From: Thioclava sp. SK-1
GTDB lineage: Bacteria > Pseudomonadota > Alphaproteobacteria > Rhodobacterales > Rhodobacteraceae
NCBI RefSeq assembly: GCF_001705665.1
Contig: NZ_MDHA01000025.1
Location: 186,001-250,000 of the forward strand
DNA: 64,000 nucleotides
Reading direction: 5' to 3'
Position 1 is the stretch's first letter; each line of letters starts with the position of its first letter. The notes beneath the pieces were generated by a model that did no database searches, had not been told where the DNA came from, and saw only the letters and a program-made list of their open reading frames with translations. The translations under genes and the position numbers were made by a program. Positions 62,047 to 64,000 of this stretch are shown here, in pieces.

Positions 62047-62174
62047 GACCATATTCATCGGGTCAAACCCAACACATGAATACAACAACAGCAACGGGAT
62101 CAGCCGACCGCGGCAGCGGGGCCGGGCGACGGCCTATCAGGCCCGAGCCCGGCACCCCCGTCGCCGTAACCCGA

Positions 62175-63161
62175 TTACACCAGACCTTCTTGTGCAAATA
62201 ACACCGCCATGTCGCATTCGGGCCGCGCGCCATAATGGCCAATAACTTCACGAGCTGCCACGCAGCCCATTTTTCCGGCCACCTCTAGCGACGCGCCTCG
62301 CGCCAACCCGAACAAGAACCCGGCCGCGAATTGATCGCCTGCTCCAGTCGCATCCACCGGAGTGACCGATTGCACGGGCACCGACACACGCTCGTTTCCG
62401 CGGATGACAATCACATCCGCGCCAGACCGCGTGCAAACCACCAATTCACATTCCTTGGCCGCTTGCGCCAGCGCCTGATCCAGATCTGTCTGATACAGCG
62501 ACGCCCATTCATGTTCGTTGCCGATCACATAATTCATTTCCTCACGAACCAGCCGGCGGAAGCTGTCGCGGTGACGCTCGACACAGAACGGGTCAGACAA
62601 GGCAATTCCGGCCTGACCACCGCCGCGCCGTGTCGCCTGAGCCGCCTTTAAAAACGCAGCTTTCCCTTTGTCTTTGTCGAAGAGATAGCCTTCTAGGAAC
62701 AAGACCTTGGCCTGTTCGACCACATCCAGCGGCACATCCTCTGTCGACAGCTCGGCACCGATCCCAAGATAGGTGTTCATCGACCGCTCGCCATCGGGCG
62801 TAACGAAAATCATCGAACGCGATGTTGGCAATTCGCCGTCTTGAATTGGCGGGTTCGGGAAATCGGTGCCCTCGCCCTTCAGCGCGGCCTCGTAAAACCG
62901 GCCTAACGCATCATCGCGCACCCGCCCGACAAATGCGGTCTTCAGCCCCATATTGCCCAGCCCCGCAATGGTGTTCCCAACCGATCCGCCCGCCGCCTGC
63001 GTGCGCACATCCATAGCCGCATAAAGGGTTTCGGCGCGCTCACGCTCAATCAGCTGCATAATTCCTTTATCGATCCCCATGTGATCCAGAAAACTGTCAT
63101 CACATTGTGCAATCACGTCAACGATGGCATTTCCGATGCCAACCACTTCATATTGTGTCAC
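62175..63161 (-). CDS. PfkB-family carbohydrate kinase (adenosine-kinase-like)
   Basis: 328 residues. GTG start with GAGGAG upstream; this start makes the MTQYEVVGIGNAIVDV opening. Motifs: GGSVGNTIAGLGNMG near the N-terminus and the anion-hole/catalytic segment DATGAGDQFAAGFL. In alphaproteobacteria this clade is usually annotated as adenosine kinase; the substrate cannot be proved here. Start overlaps the nth stop by four bases. Confidence 0.92.
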   Translation of the reverse strand: MTQYEVVGIGNAIVDVIAQCDDSFLDHMGIDKGIMQLIERERAETLYAAMDVRTQAAGGSVGNTIAGLGNMGLKTAFVGRVRDDALGRFYEAALKGEGTDFPNPPIQDGELPTSRSMIFVTPDGERSMNTYLGIGAELSTEDVPLDVVEQAKVLFLEGYLFDKDKGKAAFLKAAQATRRGGGQAGIALSDPFCVERHRDSFRRLVREEMNYVIGNEHEWASLYQTDLDQALAQAAKECELVVCTRSGADVIVIRGNERVSVPVQSVTPVDATGAGDQFAAGFLFGLARGASLEVAGKMGCVAAREVIGHYGARPECDMAVLFAQEGLV

Positions 63162-63802
63162 GCCGTCTTCTCCTCGAATTGGCAAATATCGCGGATGTGG
63201 CAAGCACCGCATTTAGGTTTCCGGGCCACGCAAATATAGCGCCCATGCAAAATCAGCCAGTGATGTGCGTGATGTTGATATTGCGCAGGCACGTTGTCTT
63301 CGATCGCGCGCTCCACGACATCCACGTCTTTACCGGGGCAAATCCCGGTGCGATTTCCGATCCGAAAAATATGGGTGTCCACGGCCTGCGTGGGTTGGTG
63401 AAACCACATATTCAACACGACATTTGCTGTTTTGCGGCCCACACCGGGTAAGGATTGCAGCGCGGCCCGGCTGGACGGAACCTCACCACCATAGACCTCG
63501 ACCAGGATCTTGGCGGTCTTCATCACGTTTTTGGCTTTTTGCCGGAACAGGCCAATGGTCTTAATATGCTCGATCAGCGCCTCTTCACCCAAATCCAGCA
63601 TTTTTTGTGGCGTATCGGCGATCTGAAACAGCGCCCGCGTGGCCTTATTGACCCCCGCATCCGTCGCCTGTGCCGAAAGCGCCACAGCCACGACCAGCGT
63701 GTAGGCGTTGACGTGCTCCAACTCGCCTTTGGGTTCAGGCTCCGCCGCCGCGAAACGGGCGAAAACCTCTTTCATCATGTTATAATCAAGCTGCTTAACC
63801 AT
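63158..63802 (-). CDS. nth: Endonuclease III
   Basis: 214 residues. DNA glycosylase/AP lyase for oxidised pyrimidines. Helix-hairpin-helix SLPGVGRKTANVVLN with the catalytic Lys, then VDTHIFRIGNR with the catalytic Asp, and a C-terminal 4Fe-4S cluster C-x6-C-x2-C-x5-C. I chose the ATG opening MVKQLDYNM; upstream frame looks non-coding. Confidence 0.96.
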   Translation of the reverse strand: MVKQLDYNMMKEVFARFAAAEPEPKGELEHVNAYTLVVAVALSAQATDAGVNKATRALFQIADTPQKMLDLGEEALIEHIKTIGLFRQKAKNVMKTAKILVEVYGGEVPSSRAALQSLPGVGRKTANVVLNMWFHQPTQAVDTHIFRIGNRTGICPGKDVDVVERAIEDNVPAQYQHHAHHWLILHGRYICVARKPKCGACHIRDICQFEEKTA

Positions 63803-63957
63803 GCGTGCTCTTCTGCCCGCTCCCCCGCAGTGCTGCAAGCCTTTGATGCGGGAGATGGGCGCTAAAATTCCATGGTATCGCCTCAATTCATTAACGTCTC
63901 ATTGACCGTTGCAACCCCACAATGAAAACGACATTTTTCCTACAAGGATCACAGATC

Positions 63958-64000
63958 ATGGAGCTGGGCTACCCCGTCGCCAGCATGGCATTTGATCGCA
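63958..64000 (+). CDS. Start of a gene, 3' partial
   Basis: ATG preceded by AAGGAT at good spacing; the first residues are MELGYPVASMAFDR before the window ends. Too short to identify. Divergent from nth. Confidence 0.5.
   Translation, partial: MELGYPVASMAFDR

Noticed and set aside
1-64000. Mobile elements, prophage, CRISPR arrays, tRNA or rRNA genes
   Set aside because: No transposase, integrase, phage structural gene, regular repeat-spacer array or tRNA-like cloverleaf was seen in any gap.

Overview
The window is a chromosomal segment from an alphaproteobacterium, most likely a marine Rhodobacterales (Roseobacter-group) member. Supporting evidence is moderate-to-high GC, the family-typical protein set (DUF2794, DUF1285, the DUF5928/GT14 enzyme, Hint-domain protein, NADP-malic enzyme with a phosphotransacetylase tail, adenosine-kinase-like PfkB, CHCC zinc-finger protein) and many ATGA-type overlaps. 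The genus cannot be fixed from the sequence alone. Coding density is high. I see no insertion sequence, prophage, CRISPR array, rRNA or tRNA.

Layout. 1-6.5 kb: end of a fatty-acid oxidation multienzyme (fadJ), a Hint-domain protein, a sulfotransferase, a membrane protein resembling an inactive M48 peptidase, and a SPOR-domain protein. 6.6-10.2 kb: nucleoside salvage operon cdd-deoA-deoB-upp (minus strand). 10.4-15 kb: malic enzyme (maeB) and propionyl-CoA synthetase (prpE), each preceded by operator-like repeats. 15.1-18.1 kb: a hybrid histidine kinase with receiver and Hpt domains, translationally coupled to an NtrC/LuxO-type regulator whose Walker B and GAFTGA motifs are altered. 18-24 kb: NAD kinase, glyA, an esterase, small membrane and lipoproteins, a metallophosphoesterase and a lipid-kinase-like protein. 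24-27.2 kb: betaine/choline-type ABC importer. 27.2-34.4 kb: glutathione-dependent formaldehyde dehydrogenase, I78-like lipoprotein, cytochrome c', DUF2794, NlpC/P60 plus leucyl aminopeptidase, beta-carbonic anhydrase and a ribbon-helix-helix protein. 34.5-39 kb: DUF4139 protein, asd, and a GT29 (sialyltransferase-fold) plus GT4 pair. 39-41.7 kb: modABC. 41.7-43.2 kb: Hsp20 with a heat-shock promoter and ROSE-like RNA thermometer, then a trypsin-like protease. 43.4-51 kb: DUF599 protein and a four-gene MoxR-DUF58-BatA/DUF4159-membrane protein operon. 51-53.2 kb: a tightly coupled trio of DUF1285, an inactive-looking hydroxypyruvate-isomerase fold and a glycosyltransferase. 53.2-64 kb: zinc CDF exporter, polA, globin, CHCC zinc finger, an unpaired ABC ATPase, HIT protein, GT14/DUF5928 with a divergent sulfotransferase, a PfkB kinase and nth.

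How it fits together. Most genes are housekeeping or carbon/osmolyte metabolism. Several scattered loci (two sulfotransferases, GT29, GT4, GT14, a DxD glycosyltransferase) imply a decorated, possibly sulfated surface glycan. The best candidates for new biology are the kinase/regulator pair with its perfect 18-bp palindrome, the DUF1285-pseudoisomerase-glycosyltransferase trio, the GT29 protein with intact sialylmotifs, the ROSE-like thermometer, and a structured 476-bp non-coding stretch at 29.3-29.8 kb. All calls come from reading the sequence; no database search was run.
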